This document shows, one piece after another, positions 51,541 to 64,000 of a stretch of 64,000 bases of DNA. The notes beneath the pieces are model-generated. The model did not search any database. It saw only the letters and a program-made list of their open reading frames with translations, and had not been told where the DNA came from. The translations under genes and the position numbers were made by a program. The DNA lies in the NCBI GenBank assembly GCA_009760855.2, contig WPIO01000168.1, positions 367,001-431,000 on the forward strand. Direction: 5' to 3'. Each line of letters begins with the position of its first letter. Position 1 is the stretch's first letter. The stretch comes from Cristatella mucedo (lineage: Eukaryota; Bryozoa; Phylactolaemata; Cristatellidae).

Positions 51541-52490
51541 AATATGGGGATTGAGTTGTATGCAAGTGGCACACAGCTGCCTTGCACTTTGACCCGTGAC
51601 TACCTTCAGGGCAGGGCGATCTCTCCCTTGCAGCTTGGCTTGCTGACATTCATACCTCGACATGCACCCAACCGTCTCAAATTGAATGACGACAAAGTCA
51701 ACTTAATAGCTACGGGCAACCTAGTCCGTGACACAGAGATTAGAAAAGCTAATCTTTAGCTGACGGTATGTCATGCTCCACAGTCCTCTAGCCACAGCCC
51801 ACTTTCAGCTAGAAACCATTGCAAAAAATCGGCCTTCGTAGACAGGGATACTGCAGAACAACAAGTGGTCTGCACATTTTTACGATCTCATCTCGACTTC
51901 TGGAACTGGACTACTCACAGGTCTTCCTGCCGGTCCAATAAGGACTTACAGCTGTTGCACACCAAAAAAAGCTAAGCTTGCCGTTTTGAGTCACAGCTGC
52001 TACATTTCACTATTTCTCACTGAGCTGCACTGGCTCCCCATCAATCAGTGCATCAACTTCCAAGTTCTGTCGTATACTTTTACATACACACCTCCATTCT
52101 CTTGCTCTTCTTCTGTTCTCGCTTGAACTTCCCTATCAGACTTCATGCCGTCCATCCGGTCGTTGGATCAAGCAGTAGTTTCTCGGTGTCTTTAACAACA
52201 TCTCTAAAATTCGCTGGAGACCGTGTCTTCAGTTCATATGCTCCGAAAGCCTGGAACTCACAATTGACTGATATTTCGACATCCCCTGACTTGACAACAC
52301 TTGAATAGAAGCTAAAAATTCAGCAGGACCTCACAGTATTTGCTGGATCCGTACGCATTGCCCTTCTGCATGCCAGCTCACACTAGTTGCACATTATTAC
52401 TCACCGAACGACATGCTTCCTTTGCAGCATATATGTTGTGCCTAGAAAGAGGCCTAGTTCTCTTCGGGTGCTATGTAGTGTTATTTGCTA
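51541..52490 (+). mobile_element. LINE-B copy, old
   Basis: NRLKLNDDKVNLIATGNLVR matches LINE-B NFLQLNDDKTNSLATGKPS; later FAGDRVFSSYAPKAWNSQLT; tail AAAGAGGCCTAGTTCTCTTC. Many frameshifts. Confidence 0.75.
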
Positions 52491-52689
52491 TGCTACGTAG
52501 TACAAATGTCTTAGGGTTACTACCGACCTTGCAATTAACGGCATATACATGGGCATTGAAACAACCAACTACTGCACTGCTAATGGAAAAGTGTGGAGAT
52601 TAAGTTTACTCTAAATACTTTGTAAACACCGATTTCATTCTCCTGTTTTTAGCACGAGACTTTTACAAGCGTCGGTTGCTTTAAAGCTT

Positions 52690-52745
52690 GTTAGTCCACA
52701 AAGTGCCCCAAGAGAGCTTAATCTCTTTCTTGTTTTACACATAAT
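52690..52745 (-). mobile_element. LINE-B/SINE-I tail scrap
   Basis: On plus: CACAAAGTGCCCCAAGAGAG then CTTAATCTCTTTCTTGTTTT. Confidence 0.6.
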
Positions 52746-53189
52746 GGAATGGTACCAGCTACTGCTAGCAACTTTCGTCTTTCCATAAGCACACGTACAG
52801 TGTGCTTATGGATTTCGGATACCCGTAGTAACATAGGACAAGATTCTTGACAATGCCAACAGACCTGTTGGCTTTGCCCGAGACCTGGCTCAACTCGACC
52901 AAGTGCCCGGCCATAACCGATGCTGCACGACATAATTCACTTCATTAGACAGCTCAAGATAGTTAAAACTAGTAGCGATTGCCACTATTGCACATTTCTC
53001 CTTCAATGTAAAGCCATTGCAGTTCACTCGAAACAGTCTCAAATCCCTTGTTTTGATTCCTTCCACCAACAAGTTGCCAATGGTAGCAGAAATATGTTGC
53101 TCTGCCCACAAGTACCGGGCATTCCTGTATTTCAGATTTATTTTTATAATAGCATTTTGATTCTATGTGCAAGATATCGTACCTTCATC

Positions 53190-53500
53190 GCAATGGGCGA
53201 TTTTAACATTCATTTCGAAGACTCAACAAATGCCTCACTCACAGCAAAGGCTACACACTCAATCAAATATTATCCTGAGATTGCACGCTGTCGTCTCATA
53301 CAATGACTAAAGTCTGCATATCTGACCAAATTATGGTCTTATTCAGTCTGCAGTTTGTGCATTTCTTTATATCCAGAATCATATGTGAATCGGGAAACCG
53401 TAAGACCTCTGACGTTGATTCTGTCAAACGAAAATATCTTCAGGTCCCTGCATAACCATTCTCCGCATGATCTGTCTTCACTGGTGGAAATGTTACAACA
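53190..53500 (+). pseudogene. LINE endonuclease fragment
   Basis: FIAMGDFNIHFEDSTNASLT carries the GDFNIH motif of L2/CR1 endonucleases; upstream and downstream are decayed. It lies just 5' of a LINE-A reverse transcriptase copy but is not clearly part of it. Confidence 0.65.
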
Positions 53501-53579
53501 CGACACTAGCTTATGTTCTTAACAAGTTTGCACCTCAAACTAAGCACACTGTAGGCCCTCTCCCAGAAGGTCTATGGTA

Positions 53580-54510
53580 TCTTCCTGAAATTAAATGACG
53601 ATAAAAACCGAACTGCTTCTCATAGGACACCCTAAGCGTGTGGCTGGATTAAAAGGCTTTGCTGTTCTAATAGGTGATGCTATTGTGCGACCTTCACCAC
53701 GTGCTCGTAATCTAGGTGTCGTGTTCGACAGCTGCCTCAATTTCAAAAGCTTCATTCAGAAGACTGCCTCTACAGCTAGCCATCACATCCGATCCCTATC
53801 CAAGATTAGAAGCTGTCTCCCACAGTGGCTTGTAAAAAATTTAACTAGCTCTTTAGTTCTGTCTCGGCTTGATTATTGTAATTCCCTTTTGGCTGGGCTG
53901 CCAAAGAAAGCTATTATGCCACTACAGCGGACTATGAATATGGCTGCAAGGCTGGTCTTCAAGTCCCAGCGGTTTGAGCACATGTCACCTTTGCTGAAAG
54001 AGCTAGGATGGTTGCCGGTTGAGCAAAGGATACAGAGCAAAGTTCTTACGCTGACCCACAAGGCCCACCACGGCTTGGTTCCTTCGTGCCTAGCTGAACT
54101 GCTGCATTAGTTTCAGCCTGTTCGTGCCCTCAGGTCCTGTGTGGACAATAAATTAGCTGTCCCATTCCTCCGCTTAAAGACAGTTGGCGACAGAAGCTTT
54201 AGCTCTGCAGGTCCTAGACTGTGGAACTCGCTTCCACAATTCTTACGCAACGACATCTACTCTCCAACTGCTGACTATGGCACATCCTTTTCAGCAGTCC
54301 TGAACTGCTACTTCTATGCTACTCACTACCTTAACTGCTCTCCTGACTCTGCTATGCTTCCCACTTTCTCTTTGTTGCGTGAGACAAAGTCTGTTGGGTA
54401 CCGAATGCGTACCGAAAGCCGCTTAGGCTGTGAGTGCGCTATACAAAACTCTCCTGCGTAACACCCACATGGTCTTTATGACTTTGTGGAGTTACTGACG
54501 GAGATACATT
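53580..54510 (+). mobile_element. LINE-A copy, 5'-truncated
   Basis: Starts CTTCCTGAAATTAAATGACG; frame KTELLLIGHPKRVAGLKGFA to DYCNSLLAGLPKKAIMPLQR, stop in LLH*FQP (54108-54110), then DNKLAVPFLRLKTVGDRSFS to GCECAIQNSPA stop. 3' end TTACTGACGGAGATACATTA. Very similar to the copy at 4972-5953. Confidence 0.9.
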
Positions 54511-54529
54511 ATGGTTTACTGCAGATATT

Positions 54530-56215
54530 AAACTACCAAGGTCTACTAAAAAGTAAAAGCTTGAGAAAGTGAGGAATATTGTTATCATACCAATCTATCA
54601 TCGAAAAGGCAAAACACAGCTTCTACAAAAACACAGCCGAATAATAGGCATTCAATTTAAAGATATTAATGTCGACCATTAACCATCCTCTTAAGCATTA
54701 CCGGGTCGGTCGCCAACCTAGCGATCCTCGTGGCAGTCTAGCAGATCACTACTCTAGCTCCTTAGTCAGCAGGATCGATCATAGATAAGATCGATCATAG
54801 CACCCATCGTCACAAGATCATCGTGACAAGCATGGACAATCGGCTGCCCTTATGCTTACAAATCGATAAGCAGCACTTAGTTACTGAAATCATGGCCAAA
54901 AAAAGTTTTAATAAGTGAACAATGACTATTCCAATCAATGTGAAGTGCATAACAGGAGCTAGTTCTATTGGAGTGCTATAGATAATATATTAATTATTAA
55001 ATGTACATGTACCCAAGTTTGAAAGCATTTAACTGCAAGAAAATCAGTGGATTTCAATGATTTTAACTAAGTATAAGTAAAATAGCCCAATAGAGATGCA
55101 AACGCCAATACAGCACTATTTGTATAAGAGCAGCCAAAGCGAGTTGGGAATTTCTTGTCTTCCGCTGTGGATAACCTACGAAAGCCAAGGAGTATTTAAA
55201 AATTAGGTAGACTTTAAGTCAGAAATCAGACGCTGGCGAAGGACTTACAGACGATGTAGATCAGTGATCACCCAAACCATGTATGCACCTTTGAAGAACG
55301 AGGTTGTGGGCACGAGCCGCGCCATTATGTGATGCTCCTGGCTAGAGATCACCCAGATCATATCCAAAACTTTGAAAATTACATGCCATGACCACAACCC
55401 CTATAGCCTCCAGCATGTACCTTGTGCAGGCTCTCTTATACATCGGAAGTTAAGCCTGAGATTCTACCTCATGAGCTGGCGGGCATCTAAAACTGCTTGT
55501 CGCTTACCCAGTCGTACCTGCACAGTTGTATCGATCGTAAATCTACAATATTCCAAATTTTTTCATTGGGATCTGGTCGCTAGTTTGGCATCCATTTTGT
55601 TTCCAAACTTTACTCTATTTCTATTACATTAGATTATTGCTGAATTAAAAAACTGCCAATCGACTTCGGCTTTAGCTATCAGAGCTTTCCCCGGGCATTC
55701 TTGCACCTCTGTTGAGCCTTTGACCTTCAGTTTTAAGGAAAGGCACTCCCGAAATTACTAAGTGGCTCCTTCTCTGCATCTTTACCGGCTACCGGCATCG
55801 TATGCACCCTTTTTAAGTTCTTGTCATACAATTTCACAAGTATAGTCTTCGGACACTAAAGAAAACCTTTGACGGTCGTTTGATCCTTAAAGTGTCATCA
55901 CATGTGTAGCTATAGCGTAGCCTCTGCAAGGGATTGATTCTGTGACGATGCCGTCTTGATAGAGAAACCTCGTCTCTTGAAGCAGGTATTTTTTGAAAGC
56001 ATCTTTGTCCGGCATTTAGTACTGAGAGTAAACTTATATCCACTAAGCTAGCTGCACCACTCTCACATCGGGAGTCTAGTCAACAGCTCGATGGTAACTG
56101 TATGCTGTATGCTTCCTCACTGAGGCCACGTGACCAAAACTGTGTGGAAGCATTCAACAACCTAGCAGCAGCTGACGGTCTTTGCAAGCAGCAGAGAATC
56201 ACGCTGGACCATTTT
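54530..56215. other. Intergenic, no recognised gene
   Basis: AT-leaning. A possible SINE-I scrap at 55285-55355 (GGTTGTGGGCACGAGCCGCG). A GATCGATCATAGATAA direct repeat near 54774-54801. No coding support. Confidence 0.35.
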
Positions 56216-56223
56216 GGCAGATG

Positions 56224-56690
56224 ATAATAATAGTAACAATAATAATAATAATAATAATAAGATATTCATATAGCACATTCGGAGAACTTAATCTCTCTAT
56301 AGACACTTTACGTATGTAGACACTTTACACTGTAAGGAATGCATGTCAATGTGGTTAGTGATAACATACATCACCTCACAAAGGGCAAGGCACACGGACC
56401 TAGTGAATGTTGTGAGAAATAGGTGCACTTTTAAGTTCCTTTTAAATGTGGTTGCCGCTTCAGGCAATGTCATGCCGCCAGTCGAAAGTTAGTTCCAGGC
56501 TTTAGAAGCATACGAGCTATAGGCACGATTTCCAAATTAGTCCGATTGGGAAGTAGGTCGGATAGGTAAGTACGCTGGAGCAAGAGAATGGAGGGACCGA
56601 ATGGTGAGTGGCAAAGCCTCGAAGTCACTTTGCTGCTTAATGCCAGTGCTGGTCGGTGAGAAATGGTATTAGAATATGGCAGATGACCAA
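56224..56690 (-). mobile_element. LINE-B 3' copy
   Basis: On plus: ATA repeats, ATATAGCACATTCGGAGAAC, TTAGTTCCAGGCTTTAGAAG, GAATGGAGGGACCGAATGGT, continuing into the RT C-terminal region. Confidence 0.8.
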
Positions 56691-56699
56691 GCCAAGATC

Positions 56700-57705
56700 A
56701 CAGCTCACAAGATCAAGATCACAGATAACAAGATCACCCTCCAGCCCCTGCTGGCTGCGCAGACTCTAAGTGACCTTGCTATTATTGTGGTACGACCCAG
56801 CCGTGCATGCCGAATTATCGCTCTTGGCTCTGGCCGTCCAAATACATTCCTGGTTGTTGCCGTGCCACCAGGGACGTGAATTGGGAATCTCCCCCAGAAA
56901 GCCCAGCTCTAGCAACAGAGATGGTAAGGGGCACGGGTTGTCTCGAGCCATCCAGCTTGCTCTCCCTCAAGCACTGCTGTGAATCACTCTAACTTCGTAG
57001 TCACCAGGCAAACTAGAAAGCCGGTGGCCAATGCCCCACCCCTTACTAGAGCCCCACCCGTACAGCCCACCACCCTTGCAGCAACAGGCAGCAGGGAGCT
57101 CCCATCGCCGGTGCCGGGCACGGCAGGGAGGGAATGTCTAAAAGCAGGTGAAAAAGGGAAGAACTGGAGCAGTACTGGGACGGTCTCACGGCTTCCCTAT
57201 GTGTGTCAGTACATCTGAACTCGAGTCCAATTATTTTGCCATCCTCGGTAGAAGGTCGGCAGCTGACGGCAGTCGGCCGGGCAGCCAAGCATAGGAAGTA
57301 GCAGCAGCTGCTGCATGCATTCACCTGCACTGTGCACATACTGCACCACCATCCACTCTGGCCAGAGACACTGGCCAGAAAGGGTGGCATCGACTACACC
57401 CCACCCCACCCACCACTATGACACTTGGAGGAGGCAGAGCACCGGCTGATCTGTTGGTACAAGCAGCACAGTTTCGGCTTCTCTTCTGCTAAAAATACTA
57501 CCCGGCTCCTGACTCGAGCAGATTTGTCATCACGCGGCGACGTCCACTGGCAGGCTTGGTCACGTGTCCAGTGAGCACAGTACGCATTGCAATACGGGAG
57601 GGTGTTATATGAATTATCAGTCGGGTGAGTGCTACCGAATTAGTACTCGCCTACAAAACACCCAAAGCTGGACTTGCACTCTCCTCTTCTAATGGGTGCT
57701 CTGAT
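56700..57705. other. Intergenic, no recognised element
   Basis: Starts with AAGATCACAG repeats (56692-56735). Nothing else recognised. Confidence 0.35.
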
Positions 57706-57709
57706 TGTG

Positions 57710-58287
57710 CCACAGTCACGTCACTTCTCGCCGACCTGCACTGGCTGCCAGTCAAGCAACGGATTGACTTTAAGGTTTTGTCGCTCACTTTTAGGTCCCT
57801 TCATTCTATGGCTCCAGCCTATCTGTCAGATATACTACCCCATCAGGCCAAGCATCGTACCACCCGCTTCACGGAATCCAACAGTCTAGAAATACCTCGT
57901 ACAAACCTCAAATCCTTTGGAGACCGTGCATTTAGTTCGTATGCTCCCAAAGCCTGGAACTCCCTCCCGACTTGCGTCAGAACATCCCCTGACTTGACCA
58001 CATTTAAAAAGAACTTAAAACACCTATTTATGACAGCATTTAGTGGGTCCCTCTGATTCGTCTTTCATGTGCTAATGCGTGCTGACACTGTGCATGCTGC
58101 CACTAACCACATTTGCATGCTGACCCTGTGCATGTCACCCCTAACCAAGTTATTCATGTTGTTTATCAAGCATGATATTACTCACCATTCAATTGTGTTT
58201 CCTTTTGCAGCAGATGCAAAGTGCCTAGAAAGAGATTGAGTTCTCTGAGGGTGCTTTATCAAGTGCATTATTATTATTATTATTATC
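57710..58287 (+). mobile_element. LINE-B 3' copy with complete tail
   Basis: ADLHWLPVKQRIDFKVLSLT, FRSLHSMAPAYLSDILPHQA, NLKSFGDRAFSSYAPKAWNS and the C terminus KHLFMTAFSGSL stop, then 3' UTR and ATT repeats. The best-preserved LINE-B C terminus in the window. Confidence 0.92.
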
Positions 58288-58309
58288 GTGCTCTGAATTT
58301 AAGTGTCCT

Positions 58310-59130
58310 CTTTGATAATAGCCAAAATTGTGGAAGTTGTATTAAGAAAACTGCTTCCACAGCTAGCCATCATGTCTGATCACTATCTAGAATTAGGATC
58401 TGTCTACCACTGTGGCTTGCAAAAAAATAAACCATTTCCCTGGTTCTGTCGAGGCTGGATTAATGCCATTCTATCTTGGCAGAGCTACCAAAAAATGCTA
58501 TTATGCCACTGCAGCTGCTGATGCATTTGACAGCTAAGCTATTCAACAAATCCCTGAGATTCTGTCATGTGTCTTCTTTGCTGAGGGAGCTTCGAAGGCT
58601 TCCAGTTGATTAACCGGATACATAATACTTATGCTGATCCGGCCACGGCTTGGCTCCTTCATATCTAGCTGAACTACTACTGCACAAGTTTCAGCTTCCT
58701 CATGACCTCATGTCCTGTATGGACAATAAATTAGCTGTTCAATTCCCCCACTTGCTTTTGAAGACCACTGGTGGCAGAAGCTTCTGCTCTGCAGGTCCTA
58801 GACTGTGGAAGTCACTTCCACAATGCTTACACAGTGACATCTACTCTCCTGCTGCCGACTATGGCACATCCTTTCCAGCCGTCAAGAGCTGCTAATTCCA
58901 TGCTACTCTCTACCTCAACTGCTCTCCTGATTCGGCTATGCTATACAGTTCTCTTTGTTGCATGAGATGAAGTCTCTTCGTACCACATGCTTACACTGTT
59001 ATCTACTACATGTATCTACCTCGTGCGTAATGCAAGCCACTTTGACTTTGTGTCCTCTATAGAAAACTCTCCTGTGAACCATACTGTGTAGCATAAATAT
59101 GCATAGTTACAAACAGAGATATATATTATA
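58310..59130 (+). mobile_element. LINE-A copy, old
   Basis: CTGCTTCCACAGCTAGCCAT, DNKLAVQFPHLLLKTTGGRS, PRLWKSLPQCLHSDIYSPAA; 3' end AGTTACAAACAGAGATATAT. Several indels. Confidence 0.78.
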
Positions 59131-59134
59131 TCGC

Positions 59135-59785
59135 AAGGGCATACTCACACCAAAACCCTTCAAGTATTCGCAGTTAGCAGGGCAGGGGAATAGGGCAGGG
59201 GAGAGGTCAGAAGCAATAGGAAGGGCAGTTAGGACTTCATGAGGTGCAGCAAATGCTAAGCCGTCGGCTGGTCTGCCTTTTTAGCAGCCGGAGTGGCAGT
59301 AGCAGTAGCTCTGCTTTTGATCTGCTCGTTGCCATTCAGAATGAGATTATTCTAGCTTACTGCTCGGTAGTCTGTTTAAGCAATTTCTTAGACCAGACCT
59401 ATTCCACCCACAAAAAAGAGCCACCTGTGCCCATCGCCCTGCAGCCACACATACACACGATTAAACTTGACCATTGAGTCCTGACAGAGGCAAGACGAAG
59501 CTAACGACTCTCAGAGACTAAAAAAGCTGCATAACTCAAGTGACAAACCAGGGGGTGGGCAAGGGAGAGAACATTTGCTCCCCCCCTAGAGAGGGGGCAG
59601 CGACCTGGGAAGCCTGCTGGCCTGTACCTATGCCCCCAACCGTCTAGAACGATGAAATTATGGCTTACTTCCACTCGATGAGCAACTACTGAGCATTCGT
59701 CGAATAAACACTATGGTTTTTTTTGCTATTTTTGGGCCCTGCTTGCTACAACAAAATCCTGGCTCAGCCTCTCTGTCTCACCATG
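59135..59785. other. Intergenic, no recognised element
   Basis: Nothing recognised. Confidence 0.4.
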
Positions 59786-60467
<682 letters not shown>

Positions 60468-60599
60468 TCTCACTGCATCTCTATCTCCCTCTGGTTATGT
60501 ATCTGCCTCTTTGACACTGACTGCACCCATTGACGAATCGATGCTAGGGCTCCTAGGGCACGGCTCCGGTCTTGGCACATCCGGTAATCAAAAGCACTC

Positions 60600-60775
60600 C
60601 AGTCGGTCTCGGGTAATCGCCCAGGAGGTAAGGTGCTTGCTCTTCACGACCCAGGTAGTGAATCCAAGCGCTGCAGTGGGAGATCCTTTATTGCCCACTG
60701 CGAGTGGTGCTGGCAGCCGTTAAGGCTCTTCTGCTGCTATATAAATGAGGCTGTTAATCAGCTAACCTTAAGGGC
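60600..60775 (+). mobile_element. SINE-II copy
   Basis: GTCTCGGGTAATCGCCCAGG head (diverged), CCAGGTAGTGAATCCAAGCG degraded B box, GAGATCCTTTATTGCCCACT, AAGGCTCTTCTGCTGCTATA, TGAGGCTGTTAATCAGCTAA. Confidence 0.8.
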
Positions 60776-60779
60776 ATTT

Positions 60780-61130
60780 GTGGCATCTCATGATCTCAAA
60801 GCAGTGGGTATCCATAATTGTAGGATCGGGGCTGGACTAATGCCCACCAAGCACTAAGCATAGTCGAGTAAATTTACTAAGTGCATTTGCAATTGTCGAC
60901 GGTGCACCTTCAGCTGCACTTTGCACTTTGCTGTGGGATGCTCATCAGGAGCTTCTGGTAGTAGCAACATAAATTAACGATCCCCTAACGCCAGGTATCC
61001 AATGACTCTGGCCAGGAAGCATAATAGTGTCCCCCACCAGAATGGCTCGAGTTGTGGTTTCTGGAGGGCATCCCTTTTAAGCAGATGGAAATCAGATCAT
61101 GAGAAGAGACTCCATAAACTCGGCTTAACC
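60780..61130. other. Intergenic, no recognised element
   Basis: Nothing recognised. Confidence 0.35.
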
Positions 61131-61134
61131 TAGT

Positions 61135-61265
61135 TACAGTGGGTGAAAAATAGTTGCAAGAAACTGTTTCAGGACTCGAACCAGCGACCTGGATTGCAAA
61201 GTGTGAGCACCTAGACCCTTTCCTAGGCGTAAGGAACTTGAGAGACCCACCCAGCATCCACCTAA
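61135..61265 (-). mobile_element. tRNA-derived repeat or tRNA pseudogene (SINE-III), tentative
   Basis: On minus: ACGCCTAGGAAAGGGTCTAG, then CCAGGTCGCTGGTTCGAGTC CTG, a canonical B box. No cloverleaf worked out; no known tail. Confidence 0.5.
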
Positions 61266-61269
61266 TAGC

Positions 61270-62140
61270 TCTCGGCTGCTCGCATTCTCTGTGTCAGCCC
61301 TAAGCTTTCTGCCCTAAGCTTTCTGCTCTCATCGGCAGCGGATCGCACGCTCAGACGTAAAGGCCCAGCCAGTGTCCAAGTCGGGTCTGTTGGCATGTGA
61401 AAATCCGGGTATCGAGGCACCACACCAAGTTACCAGGATGCTTTGTCGTTGCCTAGCTACCAGCTGCAGCTGCTGGCCTGTTTTATCAAATGGCTCTACT
61501 AGAACTGATGAATGGTCAGTAATGAGTGGAATGGCAACAAGGTACAGTGACAAGACACGGTGACAAAGGACAATTACAAAATAAAAGTTCTCGGCTTTCG
61601 ATGGAGACCAGAGACCACATCCGACAACGGTATGCGACCTTGCACACGAACTTGCTCGAAGTAAGGGCACATGCTGCACAGCTGCACGTGCTAGGCTCTA
61701 GTAGGAGAGTGCAATGCAGCAAGTGTAAATCGACATGCATTATGCTAATATGGCAACTTCCACTAGCTCGTAAGTCGGTAAATCGAGACAAGGCTAGTGC
61801 CATGTGGCTTCTGCACATTTTCATTAACGGTGACAGCTGCTTGCAGACAGACAATCAGTCTAGCATAGGATGCTAGACTGAGCTGCTTAACGACCCTTGC
61901 CACTCTGCAGCCCCGCCCCCTACACGACTGTATTCACCAGTGCCTACCTAATAAAACCACTCAGGATTCTTTGTAGAATAAATATTATCATATGAATGCA
62001 TTATTGATAGTTAGTGATGAGCATCTCCATCGTCCAACTAGGGTTCCATTTTAAATGAAAAATCGTCTCGTCCAGTATACCTTTTGTGGCCCCAGCAAGG
62101 AGTCCTGTTTCAAAATGACTTTTGCTTAACATCAGCACCA
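61270..62140. other. Intergenic, no recognised element
   Basis: Nothing recognised. Confidence 0.35.
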
Positions 62141-62144
62141 TAAG

Positions 62145-62312
62145 CTGGTCCATGGATTTGTAATATCCCATTCACCAGAAACACGTTTCTCTCGCAGTAC
62201 AGTAAGAGAGCTCCAGTTCCAGCAAAACTCTGCAGCTATGCTAGTCTGTCGTGAACGCCACAGCTACCACATTACATCACTTTTCTCTGATCTGCACTAG
62301 CTACCCAGCATG
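62145..62312 (+). mobile_element. LINE-B fragment
   Basis: CCAGCAAAACTCTGCAGCTA and TAGTCTGTCGTGAACGCCAC match the QNSAARLVCRERH segment. Probably the 5' part of the copy whose 3' end is at 62726. Confidence 0.75.
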
Positions 62313-62725
62313 GGTGAGGGCATGCAAACAGCTGCACACACGGCTGCAGCACTTGGCCACTGCACAATTGGGTGCCGAAGGGGGTCTGAGAGGCTCCCAA
62401 CACCGGGGCTCCCTTCTGGAAGGACAAAACACTAATGCCAGACCTTTGCCATTCTAGACCAAATGTCGACAGCAAAAGCAAGTTCGGAGCCATCAGAGAA
62501 GGCAATCGGTCATTTGTGTGCAGTTAAAGATGATGGTAATGTTCAATTTCTGTATGCTCTGCACTTAATCACCACCTTCACAGTATGAGACAGCTAGGCC
62601 TGAAATCAAGAAGACCTTAGCAAGGCATGTAGAGGGCTAGGAGTAGTAGAAGTGAGAACAGTTGAGCTAGCAGCAATGGAGCTAAGAGGACTAGAGCTAG
62701 AAGCAGTACAGGTAAGTACAGTTGA
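62313..62725. other. Insertion-like stretch between two LINE-B parts
   Basis: About 410 bp of unassigned sequence between LINE-B RT and 3' parts. Ends with GCAGTACAGGTAAGTACAGT and similar short repeats. No termini or target duplication identified. Confidence 0.35.
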
Positions 62726-62968
62726 GGTACAACATCCCCTGACTTGACCACATTAAAAAAGAAGCTAAAAACTATTTATTAAGCACAGCGTTTAGTGGTT
62801 CCATGCGAGTCGTCCTTTTTGTGCTAATGAGTGCTGACACTGCATGCTGCTACCAACCATATCTGACCCTGCACATGACACATCTAAACGTGTTGTGCTT
62901 GTTGTCATTGAGCATATCACTAACCATTCAATAAGGCTTCCTTTGCAGCAAATGTAAAGTGCCTAGAA
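62726..62968 (+). mobile_element. LINE-B 3' end
   Basis: AACATCCCCTGACTTGACCA, GTGCTGACACTGCATGCTGC, AAATGTAAAGTGCCTAGAAA; truncated at the purine tract. Confidence 0.82.
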
Positions 62969-63306
62969 AAAATAGAGAGAAGCGAGGAGGGGAGGGCGGA
63001 GGGGAGGGAGGAGGGAAGGTAGGAGGGGAGGGAGGAGGGGAGGAAGGAGGGGAGAAAGAAGGGGATGGAGGAGGGGAGAAAGGAGGGAAGGGAGGAGGGG
63101 AGGGAGGAGGGGAGGAAGGAGGGGAGGGAGGAGGGGAGGGGAGAAAGAAGGGGAGGGGAGAAAGGAAGGGAGGAGGGGAGAAAGAAGGGGAGGGAGAAAG
63201 GAGGGAGGAGGGGATAAAGAAGGGGAGGGAGAAAGGAGGGAGGAGGGATAAAGGAGGGAAGGGAGGAGGGGAGGGAGGAGAAGAGAAGCAGAGAAGAGAA
63301 GAGAGA
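62969..63306 (+). repeat. G-rich homopurine minisatellite
   Basis: About 340 bp of A and G with very few T, built from GGAGGGGAGGGAGGAGGGGA and AGAAAGAAGGGGA units. Runs of GGGG recur every 5-12 bases. Confidence 0.95.
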
Positions 63307-63735
63307 GCCAACGTCAAGCATGCTTAGGCAGTTGATCCGACGGGCAGGGGCAACTAACTGGCTCATTGACCAGCGCCAGCCTAATAAGACAGGAAGGTCC
63401 AATGTCTCGAGGGGCCGGCAGTCATCAATTTCAGACTGATTAATTAATGTCGGGACAGCATTCTCGGTTTGGTCAGCAGCGACTGTGAAGTTAGAATATA
63501 GAATCAGCGCTCGATCAGTGAGCGATCAGCAATTGGGAGGCTACCTAGGGTGTACGTACGACAAAGAGAGCACCTGACCGCATGCATGCAGCCTCCTCAG
63601 CCAGCAGAGCACCTACAGCCCTGACCCCAGGCAGGCATGCAGCTGAGAGCAGACAAGGGCGAAATCCAGCTCCAGCTCCTGCTGATTGGGAGCAGCAGCC
63701 CAGGTTAGCAAGAAGCAGAGCAATGCGGCTGGCAA
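63307..63735. other. Intergenic, no recognised element
   Basis: Nothing recognised. Confidence 0.35.
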
Positions 63736-63739
63736 TTGT

Positions 63740-64000
63740 GAAATTCATGGCAGACAAGCCTAGCTGCTAAGTTTTGGAACAATTGCATGCAGCTGATTGA
63801 GGAGGCCAGGCAGCCTACGAGTAGGGAGTTGCAGAAGTCAAGATGGTATGTCGCGAATGCATGGACCAGCTTTGATGTGTTATTCCTATCTACGTAGGCC
63901 CATATTTTTGTGCCGGTGCGTAGCTGACAGTAAGCAGACGGTGCACTTCGTGTGGTCGTCTATTGCAAGTCATTTTGGAAAAGGCTGGCCACGCTCTGCG
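63740..64000 (-). mobile_element. LINE-B fragment running off the window
   Basis: On plus: GACAAGCCTAGCTGCTAAGT, GGGAGTTGCAGAAGTCAAGA, GCATGGACCAGCTTTGATGT, the reverse of the RT segment HAFATS..DFCNSLL. Continues past 64000. Confidence 0.83.

Overview
This window is animal nuclear DNA, very probably from a bilaterian invertebrate. The signs are a widely spaced gene with 18 exons and GT/AG introns, two families of L2-clade (CR1 superfamily) LINEs, tRNA-derived SINEs with A/B-box heads, and long CT, GA, CA and TA microsatellites. I cannot name the phylum. No bacterial or organellar genes are seen.

The only host gene I can support is a complete STAT transcription factor on the minus strand, from the ATG at 41659-41661 to the TAG at 1282-1284. 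The 18 coding exons were assembled by hand. Every junction has an AG acceptor and GT donor, all phases agree, and the exons sum to 2442 nt (813 codons plus stop). The product has the full STAT layout: N-terminal domain, coiled coil, DNA-binding domain, linker, SH2 with invariant Arg622, phospho-acceptor Tyr703, and a Ser/Thr-Pro-rich then acidic tail. It most resembles STAT5. Introns range from about 118 nt to 7.3 kb, and the large ones are mostly transposon-derived.

Layout: 1-1281 is GC-rich 3' flank. 1282-11828 carries exons 18 to 11 with LINE/SINE remnants and a hAT-like non-autonomous element sitting in a SINE. 11829-16913 is intron 10 and holds a nearly full-length LINE (family A) broken by a solo LTR with a 5-bp target duplication. 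16914-23073 has exons 10 to 5 among GA/CT/CA tracts. 23074-41661 has exons 4 to 1 separated by long repeat-filled introns. 41662-64000 lies upstream of STAT; I find no other gene there, only LINE/SINE copies, an unidentified ~820-bp element with terminal inverted repeats, an inverted copy of a LINE+SINE composite (39.5-40.7 kb against 49.8-51.0 kb), a ~680-bp CT tract and a ~340-bp G-rich purine tract.

Repeat families (names used only here). LINE-A: L2-like, 3' end in ACATT repeats. LINE-B: L2-like, 3' end ...GAGATTAAGTTCTCTGAGGGCGC... then ATT repeats. SINE-I: tRNA-like head plus a 3' tail nearly identical to that of LINE-B, suggesting LINE-B mobilises it. SINE-II: a different tRNA-like head and tail. 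SINE-III: tentative. Most copies are truncated and none looks intact as a coding element. Repeat boundaries are judged by eye, good to roughly 10-30 bases unless a target duplication fixes them.
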